Numbered from the stretch's first letter, positions 53,459-62,633 are shown. The stretch is 64,000 bases of DNA from Candidatus Sumerlaeota bacterium (GCA_012513815.1 JAAZBM010000001.1:1-64000); one strand, 5' to 3'. A program made the numbers and translations. Notes: a model not told the origin generated them from the sequence alone.

Positions 53459-54106
53459 ATGACTTACAAAGACAACTCACAACATTGGTTTGTCAAGATG
53501 TTGAATGATTACGGCGCGAGGACAAATTACCGCCATGGTTGGAAATCTGCAATATCGAAAAAAGCAAACATTCAGCCGGCGAGAATTTCGGACTGGCTTG
53601 TCAGTCGTTCGTTGCCTGATATCAAAATGGCAGAAGCTGTTATATCTGCACTTGGTGGCGACATAACTCGCGGTTTGCCTGGCTATACACCGCCTGCGGC
53701 AGTGACGGAAGTCGTCGGCATTGTCGAAGCAAGCACGGGCACAGTCTCGATTGATAAAGAACTCAGTTCGGCATCACCACAGGATCCGATTTGGCACAAC
53801 TCCAGATGGCAACCAAGCGGGAAAGCGGAGCAGGTTTATCTGAGAATCAGTGGGACGCAAATGGCGCCTGAATTCCCCGAGAACGGATATCTGGTTTGCG
53901 CTCGTTGGTCATCGAGCGAAGGTCCTACATCCGGCCAACCCGTCATTGCAAAAGTTGGTGATAAGTATGTGTTGCGCAAATGGTCGCAGTCGGCGGATGG
54001 AGATCCGGTGCTGTTGCCCATCGTCGAGACGCATTTGCCTGTTGTATCACTCAAGGGCGTCATCGAACCGTATATGATTATTCTGGGAGTTTTGCGTCCG
54101 CTGTAG
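53459..54106 (+). CDS. CI/LexA-like repressor with altered cleavage serine
   Basis: This is a 215-residue protein; GAGGTAA lies 10 nt before the ATG. Residues 10-70 form an HTH (GWKSAISKKANIQPARISDW). Residues 105-213 match the S24 peptidase fold of CI/LexA repressors, but the catalytic segment reads SGTQMAPEFPENGYLV where relatives have G-D-S-M-x-P, so the nucleophile Ser is Gln. The general-base region VGDKYVLRKW keeps a Lys. Self-cleavage should be lost and regulation must differ from SOS-type inactivation. It is divergent from the broken HTH gene, as in a phage cI/cro switch. Confidence 0.75.
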   Translation: MTYKDNSQHWFVKMLNDYGARTNYRHGWKSAISKKANIQPARISDWLVSRSLPDIKMAEAVISALGGDITRGLPGYTPPAAVTEVVGIVEASTGTVSIDKELSSASPQDPIWHNSRWQPSGKAEQVYLRISGTQMAPEFPENGYLVCARWSSSEGPTSGQPVIAKVGDKYVLRKWSQSADGDPVLLPIVETHLPVVSLKGVIEPYMIILGVLRPL

Positions 54107-54124
54107 TATTTGCGTTGGGCGTTG

Positions 54125-55021
54125 CTATTTTCCCATATAGCGGAAGTGCCATGGTTCTCCGCGAACCGTATTGACAAATCCGTATTTTCTGGCGTTACGC
54201 TTCATCCATTTGCCCGAGGCGCATGCGCCATAGCTATTGCTCGTGACATGGCGTTCATTATCCGTCACATCGACAGTTGTGCCGAGATGATGTTCGCTAC
54301 GTCCGGGGTTGCCAACCCGCCCGCCTCCGCGTTTGAGACGACGTTGGTGATTCGCGTCACGATATCCACTATAAACCAGCACCTGAATGCCTGATTTGGC
54401 GGCCGCTTGTGACATCTTGACATAGGCTTCGGCGGCCTCGCGGCGAAGCCACGTGGGCTGTTTCGCGTAGCAATACTGCCGAGGAATCAGCACAAGATCT
54501 GTCGGAGTATAATCGATAAGTTTTCCACGATAAGGGTCTTCCTTACCGTAAGGCAAATTCCCCATGCGGCCAAATCCTTTGCCTTTGACGAACACAGGCA
54601 GCGCCGCCTTGCTCGAACGTGTGGAGTAATCCGTATTGACTTTGGTGCTCACGCTGCCGCCATTGGGCCAGAGCCACGTTCCCTCCGCCGAACCGGTTTT
54701 CCGGCCACGCGAGAGCAGCCCGCGCAATCCGCCAGACTGTGGGGTTGTGTCGATGGGCGGTGGGGGAGTCATACTTTCGCGCGGCGGGAGAAGGTCGTCT
54801 ATCGTGAACGACTCGAAATCGAAATCCGACATGCGCGCCGGTTGGTCGTAAAAGTTGTAATCGGACAACGCGAGGTATTCGCTCGACGATTTTGATTTGG
54901 ATGTAGTCGGCGCGCCGATGGTCGTGGATGAGGGAACACTTAACATGAACAACAACCACGCGACGGAAAACAACTCACTGATAAGAGTCGGACTTTGCCG
55001 GAGAACACACAACTTTTTCAT
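54125..55021 (-). CDS. D-alanyl-D-alanine carboxypeptidase / VanY-type M15 peptidase
   Basis: This is a 298-residue protein, start MKKLCVLRQSP at 55021 (a longer start at 55066 is possible). It has a signal or anchor helix (FSVAWLLFMLSV), then a long Pro/Ser-rich linker to about residue 110. The M15B domain is at about residues 170-298: LVYSGYRDANHQRRL, the zinc-binding SEHHLGTTVDVTD (S-x-H-x-x-G-x-x-x-D) and EPWHFRYMG at the end. It trims the terminal D-Ala of peptidoglycan stems in the periplasm. It is convergent with the repressor gene, 18 bp apart. Confidence 0.87.
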   Translation of the reverse strand: MKKLCVLRQSPTLISELFSVAWLLFMLSVPSSTTIGAPTTSKSKSSSEYLALSDYNFYDQPARMSDFDFESFTIDDLLPPRESMTPPPPIDTTPQSGGLRGLLSRGRKTGSAEGTWLWPNGGSVSTKVNTDYSTRSSKAALPVFVKGKGFGRMGNLPYGKEDPYRGKLIDYTPTDLVLIPRQYCYAKQPTWLRREAAEAYVKMSQAAAKSGIQVLVYSGYRDANHQRRLKRGGGRVGNPGRSEHHLGTTVDVTDNERHVTSNSYGACASGKWMKRNARKYGFVNTVRGEPWHFRYMGK

Positions 55022-55115
55022 TGCTAATATAAAAAAACGGCATTGGATTTTATTTTCCCATTTCAAACATCATTTTCAGCGGCTTCTGTAATAGATACTA
55101 AAAGTTCAGGGAGTG

Positions 55116-56339
55116 ATGAACACCGTGACCGTAACGAAAAAAAATACCAAAACCAAATCTTCTTATACTGTCAATCAAGTTTTGCGAGTTGTCCATCACC
55201 TGTGTCCACCTGCGCTTGCGTTTGATTGGGACAATGTCGGGTTGCTGATTGGGAATCCGGACGCTCCTGTGCAACGGATGTTGGTTGCGCTTGAAGCGGA
55301 CGACCGTACTATCGCACTGGCCGCAAAGAAAAAATGCGAGTTGTTGCTCACGCATCATCCTCTGGTATTTCGTCCACTGAAGTCTTTGCGTTCGGACGAC
55401 CCTGTCGCGCGGCGTCTCATTGCGCTCCACGATAACGGCATCGCGCTCATCGCCTCGCACACAAACTTTGATTGCTCGCAATGCAGTATGAATCACTACA
55501 TCGCGTCGTCGCTGAAGATAAACAATCTCATTCCGCTTGAGGCGCGGTTGCCATTCCGCGACACTGCGAGCGAACAGTCCTTTTACAAATTTGTTGTCTA
55601 CGTTCCCGGCGATTATAGCGACGTGATTCTCGATGCGATTCATCGTGGTGGTGGCGGCACGATGGGCGCCTATAGTCATGTGTCCTTTGCCGCGAAAGGC
55701 ACCGGAACGTTCCAACCCGAAGCGGGTGCCCGGCCGTTCATCGGCAAGAAAGGCACTCTCGAAAAGGTTTGTGAGGATCGTGTCGAGTCGCTTGTCGCGG
55801 CGGAGAATCTTGCCGCTGTCGTTGACGAAGTCAAACGCGTTCATCCCTATGAGGCCGTTGCGTGGGACATCTACAAACTCGCCATCTCGCCTGCCAACGA
55901 GTTTGTTTTGACCGGCGCCACGGGCACAGGTCTGGGGCTTGTTGGCAATCTGCCCGCGGCGACAACGCTTGCCGAGCTTGGCGCGTCCGTCGCGCGTCTT
56001 TGCGACGCGACCTATCCACCGATGATTTCCGGCAACACCGCCAAGCGTGTGCGCAAAATCGCGGTCATGGGTGGTAGTGGTGGCTCGATGCTTGGGCATG
56101 TGTTGGCGCGACATCCGGATGTTTTCGTGACGGGAGAATTCGGGTATCACGAGACATTGGCCGCCGCCGATCGTGGTATCGCGGTCATCGCGTTGGGACA
56201 CGCCAACAGCGAGCGCCTTTTCTCGACGGCCATGTGTCAAGCCCTGATGAGCGCAGACGCGAATCTCGGGGGCAAAAACGCCGCCGTTCAAATCATTTCG
56301 GATACCGGTTGCGCCGACCCATTTATGCCGCTTCGCTAA
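55116..56339 (+). CDS. NIF3/YqfO-type dinuclear metal-centre protein
   Basis: This 407-residue protein is the long NIF3 form. FDWDNVGLLIG is the entry motif. Metal ligands appear as LLTHHPLVF, SHTNFDC and, near the end, ALGHANSERL. In between (about 150-260) is the PII/CutA-like insertion (FYKFVVYVPGDYSDVILDAI ... RVHPYEAVAWDIYKL) found in YqfO. Homologues are called GTP cyclohydrolase type 2, but that activity is not established in general. ATG 55116 sits 2 bp after AGGGAG, so a downstream GTG at 55125 is possible. The membrane fusion gene follows 18 bp later. Confidence 0.9.
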   Translation: MNTVTVTKKNTKTKSSYTVNQVLRVVHHLCPPALAFDWDNVGLLIGNPDAPVQRMLVALEADDRTIALAAKKKCELLLTHHPLVFRPLKSLRSDDPVARRLIALHDNGIALIASHTNFDCSQCSMNHYIASSLKINNLIPLEARLPFRDTASEQSFYKFVVYVPGDYSDVILDAIHRGGGGTMGAYSHVSFAAKGTGTFQPEAGARPFIGKKGTLEKVCEDRVESLVAAENLAAVVDEVKRVHPYEAVAWDIYKLAISPANEFVLTGATGTGLGLVGNLPAATTLAELGASVARLCDATYPPMISGNTAKRVRKIAVMGGSGGSMLGHVLARHPDVFVTGEFGYHETLAAADRGIAVIALGHANSERLFSTAMCQALMSADANLGGKNAAVQIISDTGCADPFMPLR

Positions 56340-56357
56340 CTCTAACTCGTTACTGAT

Positions 56358-57830
56358 ATGTCAACCGAAAACGAACTTCGTCTCCCCTCCGCGACACCCA
56401 AAGGCAAAGGTCCATTCGTCTTTGCGTTCATCATGATTATACTCGCCATTCCCTTGCTTGTGGCGGGCTACATCGTTTTCGTGGTGGACATGATTCACTA
56501 TGGCATCACGCCGCTCCTCATCCTGATGGTCGTTCTCTACTTTTACTACTATCGCAAATACGCCACCGTGATTGACACCCCGACCTCGAAGGTGCGCGGC
56601 GTTTTCATTGGACGCGTCGAGTTGCAGGGTACCACACGGTGCGACGAACCGACGACGGGATATCTCAGTCACGAAAGTTGTGTCTGGACACGATACATTG
56701 TCGAAGAGCATTATTGGCGTGTCGTCTCGAACGGCAAGAAAACCCGCGTCCAAACAGGATGGGAACAGATTGATGAACATTGTCGGTATGTCTGGTTTGG
56801 TCTTGAGGATGACACCGGAACCATACAGGTTGACCCCGATCAAGCCAATGTCACCGGAGAGATTCTTTTCAAGAAAACAGTGACTTGTGAGGATGAACTC
56901 TACTGGGGGATGTGTAAGAAAAGCGAGATTAGCGGCAGCACAGGCAAACGGCGCTTCACGGAGACAACCATTCGCGTCGATGCTCCGGCTTATCTCTTTG
57001 GGTACGCGACAATCGCTGACGACAGCACTACCCCGTACATCGCGTGGAACAAGACACTGCCGATGTATGAGATTCATTACGGAACGGAAAAAGACGCTAT
57101 CTCGACTTTCGGTAGCGGCCAGTGGGGCGCAGTTGCGGGCATCGTTTTCATCTTCTGTTATGCCATCTACAAAATCTACTTCGGCGATGAATCCGATGGC
57201 CCTGCGGGAACAATGACGACCCTGAGCGTGGTTGCCGTCTTTACGCTTTTGCTTTATCTGGCGGCGTGGTTCTGGATCAACTACAATAGACTTATCAGTA
57301 TGCGGCAGCGTGTGCACGAGGGCTTCGCTCATCTCGAAGTGCAGTATCAGCGCCGCGCCGACTTGATTCCCAATCTTGTCGAAGCTGTCAAAGGATACCG
57401 CGATTATGAGGCCGTGACGCAACAGAGCATTGCCGCGCTCCGCTCGCTCGCGATGCAGCGGCACGCGCAGACAACTGTGGACAAAAACGAAAGCGAACGG
57501 CAAATTCTTCTCTTGTGTGAGGCATACCCCGACCTCAAGGCTAACCGGAATTTCCTGAATCTGCAACAGCAGCTTGCGGACACGGAAACCCGCATCGCGC
57601 TTGCGTCGGAATACTATAACGATTTCGCGACAAACAGCAATGCCCGCTTGTTGCAGTTCCCCATATGCTTAGTGGCAAAGATGACACTGCTCACCAAATT
57701 TCCGCTCATCACGTTGGCTCACAATGCGCAAGAGCGCGCCGTTCCGTCCGTTGCGATAGTAGCGGAATCAGGCGATGCCGTCACGCCGCCGTCCTCGCCG
57801 AATGATGACGACAGTAGCAACAACGCATAA
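56358..57830 (+). CDS. GIDE-like and LemA domain fusion membrane protein
   Basis: This is a 490-residue protein. Two helices (FVFAFIMIILAIPLLVAGYI and ITPLLILMVVLYFYYY) are followed by a GIDE/MUL1-type domain (about 80-270). It starts SKVRGVFIGRVELQG, with SCVWTRYIVEEHYWR, FGLEDDTGTIQVDP and YLFGYATI. Two more helices then lead into a LemA domain: FWINYNRLISMRQRVHEGFA, YQRRADLIPNLVEAVKGY, and LQQQLADTETRIALASEYYN. The usual LemA ending is replaced by a Ser/Asp-rich tail. GIDE domains bind or modify partners in organelle ligases; in bacteria the role is unknown. Probably co-transcribed with the NIF3 gene. Confidence 0.8.
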   Translation: MSTENELRLPSATPKGKGPFVFAFIMIILAIPLLVAGYIVFVVDMIHYGITPLLILMVVLYFYYYRKYATVIDTPTSKVRGVFIGRVELQGTTRCDEPTTGYLSHESCVWTRYIVEEHYWRVVSNGKKTRVQTGWEQIDEHCRYVWFGLEDDTGTIQVDPDQANVTGEILFKKTVTCEDELYWGMCKKSEISGSTGKRRFTETTIRVDAPAYLFGYATIADDSTTPYIAWNKTLPMYEIHYGTEKDAISTFGSGQWGAVAGIVFIFCYAIYKIYFGDESDGPAGTMTTLSVVAVFTLLLYLAAWFWINYNRLISMRQRVHEGFAHLEVQYQRRADLIPNLVEAVKGYRDYEAVTQQSIAALRSLAMQRHAQTTVDKNESERQILLLCEAYPDLKANRNFLNLQQQLADTETRIALASEYYNDFATNSNARLLQFPICLVAKMTLLTKFPLITLAHNAQERAVPSVAIVAESGDAVTPPSSPNDDDSSNNA

Positions 57831-57863
57831 AAAGTGGGAGTGTGTAAGCGCCGGTCGGGCGAC

Positions 57864-59210
57864 TTACTTTGCGCGCGCGGCCTTGTTGGCCTCAACTTCG
57901 TTCAACTTTTGAGTCGCCTTATCCACGGCGATTTTCAGGGCGTCAGCCGGAGCGGTACCCTTCGAAATGGTCGTGTCCACCATGTCGGTGATGTTGGTGC
58001 GAATGCCTTCCCACACAGCGATACTCGGCTCGATTTTACCATGGTTCGCGAACACCTGTTCCGCGGCAATCTTATAAGACGGATTCTTGTCCATGTATGC
58101 TTTGACATTCGGGTCTTCCATCATCGAATAGCGGATAGGCATATAACCGGTGTTTGTGGCCCAGTAGACGGAACTTTCGCGGCTCGTGAGGAACTTGACC
58201 AACTTCCATGACGCTTCGATTTCCTCGGGCGATTTGTTATTGAAAATTCCGAGATTCGTTCCCTGCATCAGTTGTTTGCCTTCCGTTCCGGCCTTGCCGG
58301 GGACGGGCGCGACGGCCCAGCGGAAGCGCGTCCCGATTTGCTTGTCGAGGAACGGCAATCCGGCGCTCGAATAGATGTAGCATGCAATCTGTTTGTTCGC
58401 GAGCGGTGTGGTCATGTAGGACGAATCCGCGTAGATGTACTTGTCCGGATGTTGCAAATCATAGAGAGTCTGCAAAATATCTTTGGCGAGTGGCGAGTCA
58501 AACGCAATCGTTTTGCTGTCGGAGGTCAAGAAGTCGCCGCCGCTCGCGAAATAGAATGTCGTGAAGACTTCGCCGCCGAGCATCGCGCCGAAACCATAGG
58601 TCTTGGTGCGGCTACCCTCGCGCACGGTACACTTCTTGACACAGTCGACAAACTCCTCGAGAGTCTTCGGCGCTTCCTTATATCCTGCGGCGTCGAACAT
58701 ATCCGCATTGTAGAACATCAGATACATGCTCTTGTTGAAGGGCATCGTGTACCATTTGCCATCAAAGGTGTTCGAGTCCCGATAAACCTGAACAAAATCG
58801 TTTTGTTCCTCGGCGGAGAGTCCGTCTTCCTTATCGAAAAAAGACGAGACCGGCGCGAGATAACCCTTCTCGACATAGTCAGACGTCCAGTTTTCGTAGA
58901 CAGTCGACACGGCGGGATTGTTCGCGGGCGTCGCGGCAAGGGAACTGCTAAGCTTCTGAGACAATTGCATGGGATTCCCTTGGAAAATCGGCGTGACCAT
59001 GATGTTGGGGTTCGCCTGCTCGAAGCGCTTGCACAGCTCTGTAATGGCCGCATCCTGCGCCGCCGTAAAGTAATGCCACAATTGAAGATGAATCTTGCCG
59101 TCAGTGGGCTTTTCTGCCTCGGGCGACTTGTTGCCGTTACCGCATCCCACAAATAATAAAGCAGCCACAACGCTTGCGGCAAACACGAAACCAAAACGTT
59201 TGCGAATCAT
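57864..59210 (-). CDS. Sugar ABC transporter substrate-binding lipoprotein (family 1)
   Basis: This is a 448-residue protein. Signal peptide MIRKRFGFVFAASVVAALLF ends in lipobox VGC. The mature start IHLQLWHYFTAAQDAAITEL and FEQANPNIMVTPIF are standard for UgpB/MalE-like proteins. Later blocks are GKWYTMPFNKSMYLMFYNAD (ligand cleft), FRWAVAPVPGK and WKLVKFLTSRESSVYWA. It captures a sugar or glycerol-phosphodiester ligand in the periplasm; no permease or ATPase gene is adjacent. It shares a divergent regulatory region, with paired operator copies, with the pilin-like gene at 59489. Confidence 0.9.
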   Translation of the reverse strand: MIRKRFGFVFAASVVAALLFVGCGNGNKSPEAEKPTDGKIHLQLWHYFTAAQDAAITELCKRFEQANPNIMVTPIFQGNPMQLSQKLSSSLAATPANNPAVSTVYENWTSDYVEKGYLAPVSSFFDKEDGLSAEEQNDFVQVYRDSNTFDGKWYTMPFNKSMYLMFYNADMFDAAGYKEAPKTLEEFVDCVKKCTVREGSRTKTYGFGAMLGGEVFTTFYFASGGDFLTSDSKTIAFDSPLAKDILQTLYDLQHPDKYIYADSSYMTTPLANKQIACYIYSSAGLPFLDKQIGTRFRWAVAPVPGKAGTEGKQLMQGTNLGIFNNKSPEEIEASWKLVKFLTSRESSVYWATNTGYMPIRYSMMEDPNVKAYMDKNPSYKIAAEQVFANHGKIEPSIAVWEGIRTNITDMVDTTISKGTAPADALKIAVDKATQKLNEVEANKAARAK

Positions 59211-59314
59211 GATTTTTCCTTAGTCACGATTTTGTAAATATTACAGAATACTTACCTTGCGCAATTCATAACATTAGGATGTCCGTGCATTGGACACGAA
59301 ATTGCCATTGTAAA

Positions 59315-59452
59315 CAATGCTAAGGAAAACGTTTTCATTTTGAATGGGCAAATAGAGCGCATATTTTGCTAAAAATCATCATTTTGCAAATTAGTTCTTG
59401 ACAAATACAGCGAAAAGTGTTATACCTAAAGCAATGTTAAGGAAAACGTTTT
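59315..59452. promoter_or_regulatory. Paired operator copies (CAATGnTAAGGAAAACGTTTT) in a divergent control region
   Basis: CAATGCTAAGGAAAACGTTTT (59315-59335 approx.) and CAATGTTAAGGAAAACGTTTT (59432-59452) differ at one base and are 117 bp apart. The core GAAAACGTTTTC is a palindrome with central CG, as in LacI-family operators. The second copy covers the predicted start of transcription of the pilin-like gene. Confidence 0.7.
59398..59426 (+). promoter_or_regulatory. Promoter of pilin-like gene 3
   Basis: TTGACA (59398-59403), 17-bp spacer, TATACC (59421-59426). Predicted start near 59432, inside the second operator copy. Confidence 0.7.
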
Positions 59453-59488
59453 AACAGTTTTCATCATTATAACAAAAGAAGCCGAAAG

Positions 59489-60073
59489 ATGAAACAAGCA
59501 TTTACTCTGATTGAGTTGCTCATCGTCGTGGCAATCATTGCCATCCTTGCGGCAATTGCTGTGCCGAATTTCCTTGAGGCACAAACACGCGCGAAGAACT
59601 CCGCAGCACGCGCGGATATGCGTTCGCTTGCGACCGCTATCGAATCGTATTTTGTTGACCACAACAAATACGCATGGTGCATTGGAGGAGGACATAATCC
59701 TCAGACGGGCGTGCCGACTGTCTACTATGGCGTCCCATCGCCCGAGCTGACAACGCCCATCGCCTATTGTTCCTCTATCCCGATGGACAGATGGGGCGGC
59801 GACACGACAAACTTTGTCGGACCCAACTTCATGCATGTGACCAAAACATACCAGACTTCCTTTGGATACGGATGGTTTGGCGAAGAGAAATTCTTTAATG
59901 GAAAAATGGAAGGACGTCCCACTTTTGAATGGTGCCTTCAGTCCATGGGTCCCGACCGCTCACTCTGGAAAACCCATTTTCAAGGTCACTGGGAATATGA
60001 AGATATTCTCAGCCAGTACGACGCGACCAATGGTACCATTAGCCTTGGCAACATCTGGCGCGTTGGCCCCTAA
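59489..60073 (+). CDS. Pilin-like protein (third paralogue)
   Basis: This is a 194-residue protein. MKQAFTLIELLIVVAIIAIL and VPNFLEAQTRAKN match the two genes at 47-48 kb, but the globular part is different (YAWCIGGGHNPQTGVPTVYY, PMDRWGGDTTNFVG). It ends with the common frame SMGPDRSLWKTH ... YDATNGTISLGNIWRVGP. It is processed as a class III prepilin and probably secretion-linked. Predicted control is by the repressor acting on the paired operators. A secreted glycosidase-like gene follows 88 bp downstream, so the product may belong to a glycan-induced secretion set (inference). Confidence 0.87.
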   Translation: MKQAFTLIELLIVVAIIAILAAIAVPNFLEAQTRAKNSAARADMRSLATAIESYFVDHNKYAWCIGGGHNPQTGVPTVYYGVPSPELTTPIAYCSSIPMDRWGGDTTNFVGPNFMHVTKTYQTSFGYGWFGEEKFFNGKMEGRPTFEWCLQSMGPDRSLWKTHFQGHWEYEDILSQYDATNGTISLGNIWRVGP

Positions 60074-60161
60074 TGCTTTGATTTCGTAACACAAGACTCC
60101 CCCTCAATCCCTATTCATCCCCAAAACATATTCACCCCTGACGAAAGGCTGGTATAACACA

Positions 60162-62633
60162 ATGCGTTTATCAACGATAGCGAGACTGAGCACATTTATA
60201 GCATTGCTTTGCGCTCCAACAATCTCGTCGGCACGATTTGCCGAGAATTATGCCATCACACGTGAGGTCAAAGCCAAACCTTTCTTTGATATTGGCACCC
60301 GCTCGGCCTTTGGCCGCAGCATCCCGGAGCGGCTCACGGACGGACGGACAACCGGCGACCCGCTGAAGACGGATCTCGCCGTCGGCTGGAAAGTCACGCC
60401 GAGCAACAAGGAACCCTATGAGGCGGTCATTGACCTTGGGTCTGTGCGCAAGGACATCGAGGCCATCGAACTCGATTGCATCACCGATCCCCAGAAAGGA
60501 TTGCTTGCGCCCGATTCGATTAAAGTCGAAGGAAGCACCGATGCGCAAAACTATCAGCTCTGGGGAAATCTGACTCCCGAGGCGCGTCCGGCGCCTGCGG
60601 TTGTTCGCTGGAGACTCCAACTGCCCAAAGATGGCCAAGCCGCACGGCTCGTGAAGTTGACGTTGAATTGCAAATCCAACGCGGGCGTGGGCGAGAAGTG
60701 TCTCCTGACCGAAGCGCGTGTTTTGCGTGCGGACATCCCCAATGACCTCGCCGGTTATTTCTATCAAATCAGTTTTCGCCAACACTGGACAAGCGAACGC
60801 TTAGCCAAAGAAATGGATTGGCTGCGCGACATCGGAGCGGACACGCTGATGCTGTGCTCGGGTGTGACCAGCACAACGGCGTTTTACCCGATGAGCGAAG
60901 GCGTCCTGCCGGATGTCAAACCCTACAAGGACCAGCCCAGTGGCAATCCGTTTGAGAAGATTCTCACGGCGGCTGACGAGCGCAAAATGAACAATATGTT
61001 CATGCTGTGCAACGAGGACAGCGCGTATTTCCAAGTGACGAAACCCGAATTCTTCAAGAATCTGAGCGAGAGAACTTGCAAAGTTTTTGATGATATGTAC
61101 GCGCAATACAAGAAGCATCCCAGCCTCGCGGGCGTTTATGTGGGCATCGAGTTTTGGTATCCCGCCCCAATGTCCCTGATGAAAACGTGGGTGTCGCAAT
61201 GTCTCGACCCGATGACAAAGCACATCACTGAAGTCGAGCCAAAATACAAGTGTGTCGCGGCTCCTTTTGCCGGTGTTGAATCACGGCACAACGCGAAGGA
61301 ATTTGAGGAAAACTGGGATTATATGTTCGCGAATACCCCGCAGCTGAAGATGTTCCAGTGGCAGGACGGTATCGGCGCGAACGAGGGCGACGAGATGAGC
61401 ACCGGTGGCCGCACGTTCGCGTATATGCAGGAAATGTGGACGATGCTCAAGAGATGCACAGACAAGTATAACCGTGAATTATGGGTCGACGCGGAGTTCT
61501 TTGACAAAGTCGGTGGCCCCTATCCGCCACACTTCAGCCGTGTTCGCGACCAGCTCGCGTCAGCCGCGCCATTCTGCGACGGCGCTGTCGGTTTTGAATG
61601 GGCCTATCTATCGCCCGGCGCAAGCGTGAGTGCCGCCGGTGAATTCTACCAGAACTACATGCGCTGGCATATGGGCAAACCGTGGCTCGAAAACATCGCG
61701 TGGAAGTGCCCGTACACTACCAGTGAATCTTGCGAAGAGAAGACTGAAGCGAAGGGCATTGTCAAAAAGCTCACCGACAATGATCGTGACGGACTGCACG
61801 AAGGCCGGAGATATGTCTATTGGGAGAATGTCACCAAACCGTTGGAAGTGACCATCGATTTGCAACATCAGAGAACGGGCATCGAAGGTTTCGCGGCGGC
61901 TCTCCGCACCGAAAAGGGCAACGGCATGGTCGACGAATCAATCGAGGTGTCGGTCTCCAAGGATAACAGCCAATGGACAACCGTCGGCGTACTCAAACCC
62001 AACTCGACCGACGATAACGAAATGAATGTCCATCAGCTCTTTGACCTCGAACCGGTGACCGCGAGATATGTCCGGTTTGAACTCACTCCCTCAAAGGAAC
62101 AACTGGCGCAGGCCGGAAAAGATAAAGCCCGCATCGCGCTTTGCGAACTCGGCGTTTTCAGCACGGTCAATGATATCGTAAGCCTGAACAAACCATATCT
62201 TCTCGTTCCGGCGCCTGCCGACAAATTCCCTGACGAAACAGGAAAAATGACGAACGGCGACAACACGACTCTGTGGTATGGCCAGTGCGGATACTATGAC
62301 CAGAAGACCCCCGTCACCGTTACGATTGATTTGACTGACGGGCAGGACGCAAGCATCGAACTCAACAGACTGCAGACAATGGTGCTGCGCAACGAGAAGC
62401 ATGGAACGGTTTTGCCGTCGGCGGTGCGTGTCGAGCTGAGCAATGATGGCAAAACATGGAGCGCGCCCATTCCGCTTGAGATGGTGGATTATGGCGATCG
62501 CCAAAACGTGTCGTTCGAGAAGACGCTCGACACGAAACACACCGCGACAAAGGCGAAGTTCACGTTTGAGCCTCCCACGGAAAAAGGATGGATGCTCATC
62601 AGCGAAACGCGAGTCATGAACCTGAGCGAGTAA
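60162..62633 (+). CDS. Secreted DUF4434-like glycosidase with flanking F5/8-type domains
   Basis: This is an 823-residue protein with signal peptide MRLSTIARLSTFIALLCAPT, cleaved after SSA. Residues 30-200 form a discoidin/F5-8-like domain (YEAVIDLGSVRKDIEAIELD, DSIKVEGSTDAQNYQLW). Residues 205-520 resemble the DUF4434 TIM barrel: GYFYQISFRQHWTSERLAKE, DTLMLCSGV, SLAGVYVGIEFWYPAP, FQWQDGIGANEG, ELWVDAEFF. Two more F5/8-like domains end the protein (VTIDLQHQRTGIEGFAAALR; VTIDLTDGQDASIELNRLQ). Candidate catalytic acids are the Glu of YVGIEFW and the Asp/Glu of WVDAEFF. It probably degrades an external glycan. It may share regulation with the pilin-like gene upstream. Confidence 0.72.
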   Translation: MRLSTIARLSTFIALLCAPTISSARFAENYAITREVKAKPFFDIGTRSAFGRSIPERLTDGRTTGDPLKTDLAVGWKVTPSNKEPYEAVIDLGSVRKDIEAIELDCITDPQKGLLAPDSIKVEGSTDAQNYQLWGNLTPEARPAPAVVRWRLQLPKDGQAARLVKLTLNCKSNAGVGEKCLLTEARVLRADIPNDLAGYFYQISFRQHWTSERLAKEMDWLRDIGADTLMLCSGVTSTTAFYPMSEGVLPDVKPYKDQPSGNPFEKILTAADERKMNNMFMLCNEDSAYFQVTKPEFFKNLSERTCKVFDDMYAQYKKHPSLAGVYVGIEFWYPAPMSLMKTWVSQCLDPMTKHITEVEPKYKCVAAPFAGVESRHNAKEFEENWDYMFANTPQLKMFQWQDGIGANEGDEMSTGGRTFAYMQEMWTMLKRCTDKYNRELWVDAEFFDKVGGPYPPHFSRVRDQLASAAPFCDGAVGFEWAYLSPGASVSAAGEFYQNYMRWHMGKPWLENIAWKCPYTTSESCEEKTEAKGIVKKLTDNDRDGLHEGRRYVYWENVTKPLEVTIDLQHQRTGIEGFAAALRTEKGNGMVDESIEVSVSKDNSQWTTVGVLKPNSTDDNEMNVHQLFDLEPVTARYVRFELTPSKEQLAQAGKDKARIALCELGVFSTVNDIVSLNKPYLLVPAPADKFPDETGKMTNGDNTTLWYGQCGYYDQKTPVTVTIDLTDGQDASIELNRLQTMVLRNEKHGTVLPSAVRVELSNDGKTWSAPIPLEMVDYGDRQNVSFEKTLDTKHTATKAKFTFEPPTEKGWMLISETRVMNLSE

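Noticed and set aside
55098-56291. Minus-strand ORF of 397 codons opposite NIF3
   Set aside because: NIF3 motifs on the plus strand are unambiguous; the antisense frame is Arg/His-rich with no domain.
44523-59210. A single peptide/sugar ABC transporter built from DppBC (44.5-46.6 kb) and the binding protein at 57.9 kb
   Set aside because: DppBC belong to the peptide/nickel class, whereas the binding protein is of the sugar class (family 1); they are 11 kb apart on opposite strands.
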